A DNA stretch of 64,000 bases from Simmondsia chinensis (taxonomy: Eukaryota > Streptophyta > Magnoliopsida > Caryophyllales > Simmondsiaceae): assembly GCA_018398585.1 (NCBI GenBank), contig JAGTTD010000010.1, positions 7,023,501 through 7,087,500 of the forward strand. The letters are read 5' to 3'. Shown in pieces: positions 25,485-37,376 of this stretch; positions within the stretch are counted from its first letter, which is position 1; each line of letters begins with the position of its first letter. A model generated the notes under the pieces. It made no database searches, was not told the DNA's origin, and was given only the letters and a program-made list of their open reading frames with translations. The position numbers and the translations under genes are program-made.

Positions 25485-26009
25485 CATGTAAAATTTGATG
25501 AAAATTGCTTCCCCTACCCATACCTCACTCACTCACCTCCAACGTCTGATGCCCTAACCCTTGCCCCTGCCCTCACTCCTGTTGTCGTGTCTTCCCACGG
25601 AGCCGCTGGCTGGACGCTGGCCATAGCCCAACCGGTAACCTTGATCCCTACTACCAACCCGGCAGCACGGCTGCACGCAATGCCTGCCCCTTCTCCAATC
25701 GTACCAGCCCCCGCGCCTGCACCAGTCGAACCCCAGCCCACTCAAACTATGGCTGCTGTTGACCCTCCCACTCGAACCCCTCCTACACCAACCGAAATCC
25801 AGCACCCGAACAACAGTACCACCGGCTCCGACCTTCAACACCAAACCCCAGTGTTGAACCCCCTGCTGGCCGAACCGACCAACCCTCAATAGAACCCGAC
25901 ACAAATAGCACCTCAACTACTCCCCTTTTGGTGCCCCACAACACACACCCGATGCAAACAAGACTTAAGACAAGCATTCGACGACCTAGGTATCCCCTAT
26001 CCCTATCCA

Positions 26010-27534
26010 CCATAACTGTGATTCAAGAACCTACCTGTTTTTCTCAGGCAATAAAGAACCCCTAATGGCAAGAAGTTATGGCAGATGAATTTAATGCCCT
26101 TATACAAAACAACACTTGGGACCTTGTTCCCCATGACTCCACCAAAAATGTTGTAGGAAGTACATGGAAGTATAGAGTGAAATATAAAGTGGATTGAAAG
26201 CACGCTTAGTAGCTCAAGGGTTTCTTCAACGTGAAGGCCTTGACTATAAAAAAACTTTCAGTCTTGTTGTCAAACCTTCAACCATCTGATTTATTTTGTC
26301 ACTCGCCATTACTAATGCCTGGCCTATCAGGCAACTTGATGTTAAGAATGCGTTCTTACATGGTCATTTGCAGGAAGAGGTTTACATGAGACAACCTCAA
26401 GGATTTATTCATCCCAAATTTCCAGGTCACGTGTGCCGCCTTCGAAAGGCACTCTAAGGTCTCAAGCAAGTTCCACGAGCTTGGTTTCAGCGATTCAGCA
26501 ATTGTCTCTTCAGCATCGGGTTCAATTGTGGCAAGGCTCACCCTTCTCTCTTCCTCCATCGCACTCCCACTAGCACCATGTGTCTACTACTATATGTTGA
26601 CAACATAATTCTAACTGGCACACACCCTCACGCCTTGGACAACCTCATCCGCAAACTCTCCTCACAATTCTCTATGAAGGACCTTGGCCCGTTGCATTAC
26701 TTCCTTGGTATAGAAGCGAAACATGACTCTAAAGGACTCTTCCTCTCACAACACAAATACGCTACCAACCTTCTTACTCGATTCAAAATGCAAGATGCCA
26801 AGCCAATCAAAACTCCACTTCCCTCTCACACACATCTTACACTAAATAAAGGGGAACTTCTTACGGATCCCACTGAGTATCGGAGTGCGGTAGGTGGACT
26901 TCAATATTTAACGATGATTAGACTTGATATTTGTTGTGCAGTTAACCTTATCTCCCAGTTTATGCATTCTCCCAGGACCAGCCTCTGGCAGGCTGTAAAA
27001 TGCATCCTTCGCTACCTCAAAAGCACTCCAGACCATGGTCTCATGCTCCTTCCAGGCTCTTGCAATACAGTGGTCATGTATGCCGATGTAGATTGGGGTG
27101 GCTGTCTCGATACTTGACGCTCCACAACAGGCTACGCCCTCTTCCTTGGACAAAATTTCATCTCCTGGAATGCCAAAAAGCAAGCCACTATTTCCAAATC
27201 CACCACCGAATCTGAATACTGAGTTGTTGCCCAAGCTGTTGCTGAAAGTGACTGGATTCGGTACCTCATGCTGGACCCTGGCCTACGTCATTCAAGGCCA
27301 ATTACTGTATATTGTGACAACGTCTCTGCATCCTACCTTGCCGCTAACCCAGTCTCCAAACATGTTGATGTGAATTTTCACTATGTTCGAGAGAAAGTTC
27401 TAAAAGGTGACCTCCAAGTTCGTTACACGCCTTCCGCATGCCAAGTGGCCGACATCTTTACCAAAGGACTTTCCACTGACAGCTTCTTTTATCACAAGAC
27501 CAATCTTCACGTGTGTTCACCCCGTTCGGATTGA
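26010..27534 (+). pseudogene. copia B reverse transcriptase and RNase H
   Basis: RT begins near 26070 (MADEFNALIQNNTWDLVP) and continues in several frames ([19 protein letters not shown]). The open stretch 26578-27117 carries the catalytic box as LLLYVDNIILTG, with Asn in place of the second Asp of YVDD, then DLGPLHYFLGIEA. RNase H follows with YADVDWGGCLDT, STTESEY and YCDNVSASYLA, ending at VADIFTKGLSTDSFF. A stop after LDT and other breaks, together with the altered catalytic residue, make it inactive. Confidence 0.92.
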
Positions 27535-27541
27535 GGGGGCG
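27531..27541 (+). other. copia B polypurine tract
   Basis: TTGAGGGGGCG sits directly upstream of the 3' LTR and would prime plus-strand DNA synthesis. Confidence 0.85.
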
Positions 27542-27763
27542 TATTAGATGTCACTATATAATGTCATAATGTCGTCATAGTATCTCTTACCATATCCTAT
27601 CATGTTTTACCATTCTACCCCTAGAGTTTGTGTTAGTCAAGGGTATTCATTGTAATTGTTATTCTTCCTATCTCCTATAAATATGGAGCATGTCTTTCAC
27701 TTTCATTATTCAAGTAAAACACATTTATTCTTGCATTATATTTATTTCTTTTATATTTTCATA
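27542..27763 (+). repeat. 3' LTR of copia B
   Basis: 222-bp partner of 22410-22631. TATA box at 27676-27683. The few substitutions indicate a rather recent insertion compared with copia A. Confidence 0.92.
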
Positions 27764-27966
27764 CTTTCTTCCTGCGTTTACTTACTTTTTACTCTTTACT
27801 CTTTTACTTTTACTTTATTTTCACCGGTTGGTTTTTAAGGTTTGGGGCCCGCGAACATAGCCTCCCTTTAGGGTAGCTCCCTAAAGGGGTAAGGCTGCTT
27901 ACATTTCACCCCCCATCCTAGGCGGGAGTCCTTTGGGCATTGGGCTTTTTACTATTGTTGTTATAT
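27764..27966 (+). mobile_element. RTE LINE 2, 3' end
   Basis: After copia B the LINE resumes. AACATAGCCTCCCTTTAGGG, CTGCTTACAT, GGCGGGAGTCC and TTTGGGCATTGGGC match the minus-strand 3' end of RTE LINE 1 (9576-9720), and the end is a TTG-type tail (TATTGTTGTTAT). The same 3' end is also shared by plant Au-type SINEs, but the continuity across copia B makes the LINE explanation better. Confidence 0.75.
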
Positions 27967-28684
27967 TTTGTTTTTTCTTTATTTGAGCTTTGTTTTAGTT
28001 CTTGCACTAATGAGGTATCGATTTTTTGGTGTTGAAACACACAGCCCACGCTAATAATATGGGGAGAGCAGGACCAGGTTTTCCCTTTGGAGTTGGGGCA
28101 TCGACTGGAAAGGTAAGGCTCCATTTAACACAGCCTTTTTCATTTTATTTTTTATATTATTGACTATATAAATATATAGTAATAATAGATTATGAAAACT
28201 AAATCTGTAAAGGAGAAGATTATGTTTCAGCCACTTCCTAAAACATTGCCCCAAAAAGTTCTAAAATAGAGTGAAAATAGTAAAATTTTATCTAGTGAGA
28301 CTTATTTTCATCTCGTAGATGTTACTGAAGGGAGCAAATCAGGGTTTTAAACAAAATTAAACACAAAAATGCAACTTAAAATTACAAAATTTCACTTGTC
28401 ATCTATCAATTTGCAAATAATCGGATTATATATAAGCGGATCCAGAATGTCACCTAATGAAGCGAGCCTTTTCTTTTTGTTTTTTGATAGATTCTCGTCA
28501 TTAGACTTTGGACTTCCTTCACAAATAAAGTTACCCCATGGAAAGTTATGATCATTTGATTTCAAGTAGAATATTAATTCTAAATTAAATAACATCTTTA
28601 CTGGAATATGTCGATCTTGTTGTATGTGCAAGACCTGTAGGTTTAATGTCGAGCCAATAGTAGACATGCAACTAGAGTGATTTT
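27967..28684. other. unassigned spacer
   Basis: AT-rich, no coding motif recognised. It lies between the RTE LINE 2 tail and the solo LTR. Confidence 0.5.
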
Positions 28685-29652
28685 TGTTAGAAAATAATGT
28701 GTATAATAATACGTAAAACACTGCTATAAAATACATAAAAAAATACTGCTGAAAATTATAGTAAAAATAACCGAAAAAATACTGCTGAAAATAACAATAA
28801 AGTAAACAGTGAAAATCAGTCATAAAATTCAGCGTTAAACTTCAGTATAATATAGTAAAAATTCCAGTAATTTTGTATCCAAATAAATGAACACGGCAAT
28901 CAAATAATACCGAATGAGGGACGGTAGATTAGAAAATAACGAAGATACCATGCCGTGGGAAATACCACTGTCCTAAAAGACGATTTCGCCTCTGCTTCAG
29001 TGCAAACAGATGTGTAGGCGGCCGTCCTGCAGGATTTACACGATCCAACCCTTAACGTGCATTCATTAATTGCCCGTTAGAAATGCCTCGAACTTTGCCT
29101 AAATCGTGAAGGAGAAAACGAGAGAGAGAGAGAATTAGGAGGAATAGAGCTGCAGTTTTGTTGGATTTGTTGGATGATCAACCTAAGGTAGAAACAACGA
29201 CCCCCCCCCCCCCCCCCCCCCCCTCTCCCACATTTATACTAACCTAAATTTTGACTAGTATAATTGTTGCAATTAACAAGAAGGCCCAAACGGCTTGTAA
29301 CGGTTCATGGGCATATTAACTGCAAGCCCGAACGGCTAGTAACATTTGTTGGGCATTAAGACCGGGCCAAACGGCTAGTTGTCATAAATTTCCGCAAAAC
29401 GAAAATACCCGTTAACAAAAAGATTACCCACGCCCGAGCACGGCATGGCGGGCGGCGCGAGCGTGAGCGCGTGTGGTTTCCACCATTCCTTCACCCATGG
29501 CTTAATTCAAATAGGTTGAGAAAATGTACCCTTATAAACTTAACTTGCCCTCCTTAAATTGTCTATGTGGGATAGAACTCACTTAGTGTATTTTCAAAGT
29601 TTGATGTATTTTTTCACAATATTTAAGATTAGCTTGTATCATTTTTCCAACA
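28685..29652 (-). repeat. solo LTR of the copia D family
   Basis: On the minus strand it begins TGTTGGAAAAATGATACAAGC and ends CTAACA, and aligns along its length with the copia D LTRs (56622-57312, 61876-62879). Shared stretches include CACGCGCTC, the GGACGGCC block and GAAATCGTCTTTTAGGA. Flanks ATTTT (28680-28684) and ATTTC (29653-29657) match at four of five bases. No internal sequence is attached, so it is a solo LTR made by LTR-LTR recombination. It contains a 23-C run at 29201-29223. Confidence 0.88.
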
Positions 29653-30773
29653 ATTTCTAATCGAAGGCACCCATCAATATCCATTGTATCAATTGTTCGA
29701 ATGATACTATTACTCATAAGCATTCACTACTCGAAGTTGGACTCTAGCAAGGCATCCTAACGACCACATGACATGAATAAACTAATGCCATTTTAAGAAC
29801 CTGCTGGATAGCAATTACCTTACAAGATTGTTCCTTCTATCACAATATGTCCTAGGTCAACATAGGTATCATAGTCATATCCCTAATAGGTTCCCGTTAT
29901 GATTCATGCCATCAAAGCTACTCTCTTAGGACCAGTGACTCTTCTCAAATTGTCCCTCTGTCTTTGACAGGGACATTGAGAGTTTGCATGCATAATGATT
30001 CACATAGTATCTCTCCTACCCCCAAAAGTGATGGACCCCTCAAGTTTCTTTCACTGACTAAATAAGGACTTGATTTTGCTCAATCTCAGCTCTGCGAGCC
30101 CTCTTAGGACCAGGAAGCCCAGAGTTTATAGTCAGTTGTTCACAAGCTACTGTGGTGAACTTAGATCTAAGGAACGTTCTTACACAATCGCCACCCTAAG
30201 AACTGCATGTTTGCAGTTTGGTTTAGTCAATCGATGTAAGCGTTCTCAAGTGGGTATGTTCAATGAACATATCATCCATATGCACCCAGGCAGAGCACTC
30301 AAGAGACAACTACTCTATCGGGTAGAGAAGGTCACACAGTGTGTTGGTTTATCTGTATCCACTAATATCCATTCTCAGGGATGCTATAATTAGGAACATT
30401 TAAAGACAATGCTATAAGTGTATTGACTCTCATTATTATGACTAACCTTACAATGCCAGTCCCATTGCACATTTTACCATGTTAATGCACTGAGGTAGCA
30501 ATAATACAATAAACATGATAAAATACACAATGTTATTAAAACATAATATCCATTAAATAATCCAAAATTGCAAGTTCATGGAACAAAATCTAATTCTAAA
30601 TCCCAAAAGATTGGCTCTAAGACGCATACGATTCCTTCAGTTGCAAAGTCACTATTTGAAATAACCACATGAAAAAGTCCCCTGAAACAATGACTTTGTG
30701 TGTGAAAATCTGCTACATGGGACAACAACTTTGCCTTGTATATTAATTTCAGAGATTACATGCTCAAAGTGTA
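29653..30773. other. unassigned spacer
   Basis: Contains one 107-residue plus ORF (30070-30393) with no recognisable motif. The region has the look of an old non-coding LTR or spacer, but I cannot place it. Confidence 0.4.
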
Positions 30774-30808
30774 ATTAGTTTAAATGGTGAAAAATGTATC
30801 TTACTTTC
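30774..30808 (+). mobile_element. tRNA-like SINE head, left half (A box)
   Basis: TAGTTTAAATGG at 30774-30785 fits a degenerate pol III A box. Joined across the Tekay element, counting one copy of the target duplication, it lies 32 bases from a B box GGATTCAAATC at 39013-39023, the spacing found in tRNA genes. This suggests a tRNA-derived SINE or tRNA relic as the Tekay target. Confidence 0.45.
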
Positions 30809-32416
30809 TGTAACGCCCCCAAACGTTAATACCGAATAGGTTTAAGTTAAAGGGCGCTACACGGCCGTACTATAACGAATCCCCTTATTATAGTACGAAG
30901 CCCGAATCTTTCCAAAACGAAACTCCTCAAAATCATATAAACTATTCTTATATAAAACATAATCCCAAATACATCAAGCTTAACATTTTAATACTAGTAG
31001 AGTGGAAGCTTAAAATTACAATATCCTAGATAGTTCTAATATGCTACAACAAAATTCATATATTATTCAACTATACAAATAACTAATTCTGGAGTAAGTT
31101 GTTCCATCTTTCTTCCTTCAGGAACTTGCCATGGGTTACTAATCTGAGAAAAAGAGAAATAAACGAATTAGGTGAGCAAACAACGTGCTCAGTAAGTACA
31201 TTACACTCCCTACCCGGGTCAGACATATTATTTAAAATAGATAAAATTCCAATCAAATCCAGTAAAATTAATTTATCAGAGAAATTCACATTATGGTAGC
31301 ACATATCTTTTATTTACAAGAGCTCTTTTGGTAAAACTTCATTCACAAAAGCTTTTTCGGTAAAACTTACAGAAGCATCGAATACTACGACTGATATTAT
31401 TCCAGCGACAGGGTCACAGATCGACGTTCACATTTCACATATTCGAACCGGTTCTAAGTCGACAAATCCAATAGGATCGAATATAGATCTATGTGCCGGT
31501 ATTATTCCAGATCGACTTTTCACATTTCGTATTTCACATTTCACATTGTGGACAGACCCCAGAGGGTCAACGTAGTTATCTGTAAGCTCTTCCCCTAAAA
31601 CCTTTCAAATTCAAATCACAATTTCACAATAATTTTCTTCTATGCAACGACCAGGATTCGGACGTCTCCTCCGCGTCGTCATAAGTACCGGGATTCGGAC
31701 GTCTCCCCCGCGTACGCTTACACAGCCGGATTCAAATCACAAGTTCACAATAATTTCCTTCGAAATTCACACATTCGTACAAACTCCTTCGAAATTCACA
31801 TATTCGTAAAAACTTCTTCGAAATTCTCATGTTAAATCAATGTATAAACCAATATATTTCAACTCCTAAGAGTATATATCACATAATTACATAAACACAT
31901 ATGCCCAATTCTATTTTATCAAACCAATAAATCATTCAAAATATAAGTCACACAAATTAAGTCATCTAAAGCAATTTTCATACTTTACAAACAAGTAGAG
32001 GAAGTAATATACTTACCTTCACTAGCTTAAATCCAACAAATTTAGCTTCTAAGAGGTGGTGACGCCGGCGGGGTGACCGAATCTGTACCGGCGAGGAGAG
32101 AGAGTCGTGAGTGGTAGAGAGAGAAAACCGAGAAGAGAGAGAGAGTCGAGAGGTGAGGGGTGAGGAAATGAGGTTGGGGGATTATGGGTATTTATAGCCC
32201 CCCTTTTTTTTCCTCCTCCTTGCTCCCAACTCCAAGCTTTCTTTTTTTTTTTTTTTTTTTTTTTTCCTTGCTCCCCACTCACCCGATTGTACTTATTTTA
32301 ATCCCGGTTGAAATAATAACGAGTTTTAATTGTATTAAGATACGTAATTCAATTTAATTACTCTAAGTTTTATATATTATAATACCGAGTCTGATTTAAT
32401 TAGACTGGGTATTACG
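30809..32416 (-). repeat. 3' LTR of Tekay-like element
   Basis: 1608 bp, pairing with 37377-38992. Its inner end reads ATTACG where the partner has GTTACA. Within the first 300 bp I count about 14 differences, so roughly 4-5% divergence by eye. It lacks 17 bp near 31510 present in the partner. The LTR contains repeated words, such as two ATTCGGACGTCTC copies (31660-31710), an AG-rich stretch and a poly(T) run at 32230-32266. Confidence 0.95.
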
Positions 32417-32432
32417 TCCTCACCCCCTTAAA
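32417..32432 (-). other. Tekay-like polypurine tract
   Basis: The minus strand reads TTAAGGGGGTGAGGA directly before the LTR start, the primer for plus-strand synthesis. Confidence 0.85.
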
Positions 32433-32454
32433 CAAAAGTTTCGTCCCCGAATCT

Positions 32455-33967
32455 TACCTTCGTTTTCGAATAATTCCCGGTATTTGCTTCTCATCTCTTC
32501 TTCTATCTCCCATGTTGCTTCTCTATGAGTATGGTTACTCTATTGAATCTTGACATATGAGATCGTTCTATGCCTTAACTTGTGCTCTTTCCGATCGATT
32601 ATGCGAACCGGATGTTCTTCATAAGTCAGGTCTTCTTGTGCTTGCAACGGTTCGTGTCGTATCACGTGATAAGGGTCAGAAATATACTTCCTCAATTGAG
32701 AAACATGGAATACGTTATGTGTTCTGGACAGTTCTTGTGGTAAGGCTACTTTATAAGCCACGTCTCCAACTTTTGCCAAACTCTCAAATGGTCCTATAAA
32801 GCGCGGACTTAACTTACCCCTTCTTCCAAACCTCATCACACCTTTAGTTGGAGATGCCTTTAGGTAAACATGTTCACCTACTGAAAACTCCAATCGTCTT
32901 CTATGCTTATCTGCCCAACTTTTCTGCCTGTCTTGACTTATCTTCATTTTCTCTCTGATCAGCTTGACTTTTTCTTCAGCATCTTGTACAATTTCAGGAC
33001 CTAACAGTCTCCTTTCTCCAACCTCATTCCAGAACAGCAGAGTTCTGCATCTTCGCCCATACAAGGCTTCATACGGTGCCATCCCAATACTAGAATGGTA
33101 GCAGTTGTTATAGGCAAACTCTACCAAACTCATGTAGTCATCCCGACTACCCCCGAAGTCTATAACACAGGCACGCAGCATGTCCTCCAATGTTTGAATA
33201 GTCCTCTCAGTCTGCCCCTCTGTTTGAGGGTGGTAAGCGGTACTCAAACTCATGTTAGTTCCCAAAGCTTTCTGCAGACTTTCCCAAAACCTTGACACAA
33301 ACCTCGGGTCTCTGTCAGAAACAATTTCAATTGGCACACCATGCAACCGCATCACAATATCAATGTATAACTTCGCCAACTTATCTAACGGAGTATCAAA
33401 TCTAATAGGAAGAAAATGTGCACTCTTCGTAAGTCTATCCACAATGATCCAGATCGCATCATTCTTCCTAACCGTCCTCGGTAGGCCAACGACGAAATCC
33501 ATGGAAATTCAATCCCACTTCCATTCAGGCACTTCTAATGACTGTAGCAATCCACCAAGCTTTTGGTGTTCAGCCTTCACTTGTTGACAGATCAAGTACT
33601 TAGCCACAAACTCAGCAATATCTCGCTTCATGTCTCTCCACCAAAAGCAATTTTTCAGGTCTCTATACATCTTTGTGCCTCCAGGATGTACCGAAAAGAA
33701 GGAACTATGTGCTTCTCTCATGATATCCCTCTTAATTGCCGGGTCATCAGGTACACATAATCTATCTCCAAAACACAATGCTCCATTCTCATGCAACAGA
33801 AAGTCTAAAGATTCCCCATTGGTCATCTTACTTTTCATCTTCATAAAAAACGGGTCATGTTGCTGCGCGGTCTTGATCTTTTCTAACAATGGCGGTTGTG
33901 CACCCAGACTGGCTAAAACACCCCCCATTTTATCACTGATGCACACTTCAATCTGCCTTTCTTCCAA
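32455..33967 (-). pseudogene. Tekay-like integrase with C-terminal chromodomain
   Basis: 33967-33509 holds the zinc-binding N-terminus (HPGGTKMYRDLKNCFWWR, then LICQQVKAEHQ, in which the first Cys of the usual CxxC is replaced by Leu) and stops after EWKWD. 33502-32540 gives the catalytic core with DFVVGLPRT, IVDRLTKSAHFLP, IVSDRDPRF and HPQTEGQTERT (D, D and E all present), then FIGPFESLAKVGDVAYK and HNVFHVSQLRKY. After the stop at about 32539 the same frame gives SNHTHREATWEIEEEMRSKY, the chromodomain core. Chromodomains guide insertion toward marked chromatin. Two in-frame stops break the protein. Confidence 0.92.
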
Positions 33968-33985
33968 GTCTCTGAGTAGTTTAGG

Positions 33986-35497
33986 CTAAGAAGTGATCAA
34001 GGCAGCTAAGTTGCCCACTGACTTCCTGCTTAGTGCATCAGCAACTACATTTGCTTTTCCAGGATGGTAATTAATGGTTACATTGTAGTCCTTGATCAAT
34101 TCCAACCATCTCCTCTGTCTCAAGTTCAACTCTTTCTGAGTGAACAAATATTTCAAGCTTTTGTGGTCTGTGTAAATCTGGCAAGATCCTCCATAAAGGT
34201 AATGTCTCCATATCTTCAAAGCGAATATCACCGCCGCTAACTCCAAGTCATGCGTTGGATAATTCTTTTCATGAAGCTTTAATTGTAGGGACGCATAGGC
34301 TATCATCTTCTCATCCTGCATTAACACACAACCTAGCCCTTTCTTTGAAGCGTCACTGTAAATGACAAAATTGCCCTCATCCGTAGGTATTGCAAGTACA
34401 GGGGCGGATACTAACCTCTTCTTCAACTCTTGAAAGCTTCCTTCACATTCATCGGTCCATTCAAACTTCACTCCTTTTTGAGTCAAAAGGGTGAGGGGAA
34501 GTGCAATCTGCGAAAACCCCTTAATGAATCTTCTATAGTAACCCGCCAGTTCCAAGAAGCTTCGAATCTCTGTTACATTTGTAGGTGGATTCCATCCCAA
34601 TATCGCTTCGACCTTCCTCGGGTCCAGTGAGATCCCATCTTTGGATATCACATGGCCTAAGAATGCCACTCTGTCAAGCCAAAACTCACACTTACTCAAC
34701 TTGGCATAGAACCGGTGCTCATCCAAGGTTTGCAATACTATCCTCAGATGTTCCTCGTGCTCTTCCCTACTCTTCGAGTAGATCAATATGTCATCTATGA
34801 ATACGACAACGAATCGATCCAGGTATTGTCGAAACACCCTATTCATCAAATCCATAAAAGCAGCAGGTGTATTTGTCAGCCCAAAAGGCATAACTAAGAA
34901 TTCATAATGGCCATACCTGGTTCGAAAAGCAGTCTTAGCCACATCCTTCACTTTGATCTTTAGTTCATGATAACCAGATCGTAGGTCAATCTTAGAAAAG
35001 ACCTTGGCACCTTGAAGTTGATCAAACAAATCATCAATTCGAGGCAAGGGGTACTTATTCTTAATGGTTACCTTATTCAATTCTTTGTAGTCAATGCACA
35101 ACCCCATACTGCCATCCTTCTTCTTCACGAACAATACTGGAGCACCCCATGGCGAGACACTTGGTCGGATGAAGCCTTTATCTAACAATTCCTGGAGTTG
35201 TACCTTCAATTCTCGTAGTTCAGAGGGAGCCATTCTATAAGGAGCTTTGGATATGGGTCCACTACCGGGTACTAGATCAATTTCAAACTCGATTTTCCTA
35301 CTTGGAGGTAAACCGTGCAAGTCTTCTGGAAAGACCTCAGGAAATTCCCTAACAATGGGAATACCATCCAACTTCACATCGTCCCTTCTACTGTCAAATA
35401 CGCGGCAAAGGAATCCTCGACATCCCTTCCTCAGGGACCTTCTAGCATTTAGGGCTAAAATCATCCTACTAGGAGTATTAGAGTCTTGACTTCCCAT
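33986..35497 (-). pseudogene. Tekay-like reverse transcriptase and RNase H
   Basis: A 503-residue open frame. RT blocks in order: [75 protein letters not shown] and the catalytic box [12 protein letters not shown], with both Asp intact. RNase H follows with [48 protein letters not shown] and [12 protein letters not shown]. The frame is closed at both ends by single in-frame stops that cut the pol polyprotein, so this piece could be intact while the full protein is not. The lineage call rests on these blocks. Confidence 0.95.
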
Positions 35498-35548
35498 AGG
35501 AGGATTTAACCCGTTCCCATGATAAGCAAACTCTGGTTGGTTAGGAAT

Positions 35549-37034
35549 TTAAAACACAACCCTTTTCCCAAAACAATCTAAATGTGTGTGATAAGAAGAC
35601 AGCCAATTGATTCCTAGAATCACATCAAAATCTTCCATATCTAAGAGTACTAGGTCTGCCTCTAACTTCACGTCGCCTATTGTAACCACAAAGTTCTTAC
35701 ACACAAGATCAACAAGCACATCATACCCCAGTGGGGATGCCACATAAAAGGGCTCATCTAGCAGTTTCGGCTCACATGTCAACCTAGAGGCAAATTTCTT
35801 AGCCACAAAACAGTGGGAGGCCCCAGTGTCAAATAATTCATGCGCATTCGTAGAACTGATAGGAAGGGTACTTGTCACCACACGGTCACTAGCAGTCTCG
35901 TCCTTCTGGATCATAGCAAAAACTCTGACATTACCCTGTGGTCCCTGTCTGTCATTCCTGGTTCTATTCTGGAGAGGACAATTACGGGCTATGCGTCCTT
36001 TCTCCTTACACCGGGAACACACCCCTAACTTTCTGTAGCATTCGCCAGGATGTTCCTTACCACAGTACTCGCATCTTCTGAACCTAGTGTTAGAGCTCTT
36101 TGGATTCTTCGTACGAAACCTTTTGTCATTGCCACCAAACCGGTTAGGCTTTCCTCCCTGAGATTTGCCATCTGGTAACTTTTTCTTGGCAGCATATTCC
36201 TGCCTTTCCAACTTCATATCTGCTTCGACCTTCAGAGCACGTTCAAGAACCTCCTTGTATCTCTTAAAGATGACACTTGACAGACGCCTCCTAATGCAAG
36301 GAAGCAATCCCCTTTCAAACCTGTTTGCTTTACATGTCTCTGATGTCATGATGCTTGGGTTGAAACGTCCCAATTCATAAAACTTGTTAGCATATTGCAA
36401 TACTGTCATCTGCTCTCCTTGTCTTAGCTCATAGAATTCATTTTCTCTCGTCATTCTGAGTGCTTCAGGAAAGAACTGATTGTAAAAGGTCTCTTTAAAC
36501 TCTTCCCAACTCAAATGTTCAGTAGCGTTCTGATATGCCACCTTGATTGTAGTCCACCAAAATTCAGCATTCCCCTTAAGAAAAGGGGTAGCTGCTCGAA
36601 CCTTATCATTATTGGCTATTGACATAGCCTCAAACAAGGTCCCCATCTCTCGTATCCATTTTTCAGCTTCTAAAGGGTCATCAGTTCCTTCAAACTTTAG
36701 GGCCCTCAATTGTGACAACCTTGCAAACGGGGTCTCTTCACTGCGTCGAGTGAGGGGAGGCACAGCTTGAGCTTGTTGTTGATGTTGCAAAAGATTAACT
36801 ATGAGCTGGTGCATTGTAGCAACATCAAACTGATTAGAGGAGTCACTTGAGTTCTGGTCGTTTTGTCCTGTGGGTCTGTTCTGCAGGGGAACACGTTCCT
36901 CATTAGGGTGCTCTTCTTCTGTATCCTCCTCCGATTCACTAAGGACTTCTTCGATCGAGGGTGGAACCCTGCTTTTTTTCCGTCAGGGTTCTCTTTCTTT
37001 TAAGGGATGCCAATGTTTCGCTCATGTCACTCAT
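35549..37034 (-). pseudogene. Tekay-like gag and protease
   Basis: The likely start is the ATG at 37034 (MSDMSETLASLKRKR). The frame shifts in an A7 run (plus T7, about 36970-36980) and resumes to the end at 35549. The capsid domain includes FEGTDDPLEAEKWIREM and FYNQFFPEALR. Two zinc knuckle-like motifs follow (CEYCGKEHPGEC and CSRCKEKGRIARNC; the second lacks the usual His). The protease site LFDTGASHCFV is intact and is followed by ILGINWLSSY. One stop separates it from RT. Gag would form the particle and protease would cut the polyprotein. Confidence 0.92.
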
Positions 37035-37354
37035 CTTCACCTTTATTCAAATTACATAAGAAACTACGTTGTTAAACAACTTCTAAACTCCAATATAGTT
37101 GAAGTGACTCATTCAAATGGTCAACTATATTTCCTTAAAAATAGTAAACCAAGTTCTCATCCTATCAACTAAATTTTCCAAGGTTCATAACCTAAGGCTC
37201 TCACTTTAACACCCAAATTTCTCAATAACCTAGAGTTCTCACTAAAATTTTCCAAAATTCATACCCTAGTGTTCAGACCTTCACACTTAAATTTCTCCAA
37301 TATTCATAACTAGTGCCCAAATCTTCGCACTTGAATTTCTCCAAAATTCATAAC

Positions 37355-37372
37355 CTAGGGCTCTGATACCAC
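37355..37372 (-). other. Tekay-like primer binding site
   Basis: The minus strand reads TGGTATCAGAGCCCTAGG, complementary to initiator methionine tRNA, 4 bases from the LTR edge. Confidence 0.92.
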
Positions 37373-37376
37373 TTTA

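Larger units (their letters stand above)
22410..27763 (+). mobile_element. copia B: short-LTR Ty1/copia element (Ale/Retrofit-like)
   Basis: Two 222-bp LTRs (22410-22631 and 27542-27763), a primer site TGGTATCAGAGC directly after the first, a polypurine tract TTGAGGGGGCG directly before the second, and a complete but broken gag-protease-integrase-RT-RNase H series. Very short LTRs and the ADIFTKGLS end of RNase H suggest the Ale/Retrofit group. LTR ends are TATTAGATG and TTTTCATA rather than TG/CA. I see no convincing target duplication (CAATC and CTTTC), but both sides are halves of one LINE. Confidence 0.93.

Noticed and set aside
25529..25916. Gly/Val-rich minus ORFs
   Set aside because: Shadows of the proline-rich linker between integrase and RT of copia B on the plus strand.
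22410..27763. TSD for copia B
   Set aside because: CAATC and CTTTC agree at only three of five bases; I do not claim a duplication.
27840..27966. Au-type SINE call
   Set aside because: The tail matches, but no tRNA head is present and the sequence continues RTE LINE 2 across copia B.
28051..28130. Possible short exon with a GT splice donor near 28112
   Set aside because: A single motif without conserved protein, partner exon or start context.
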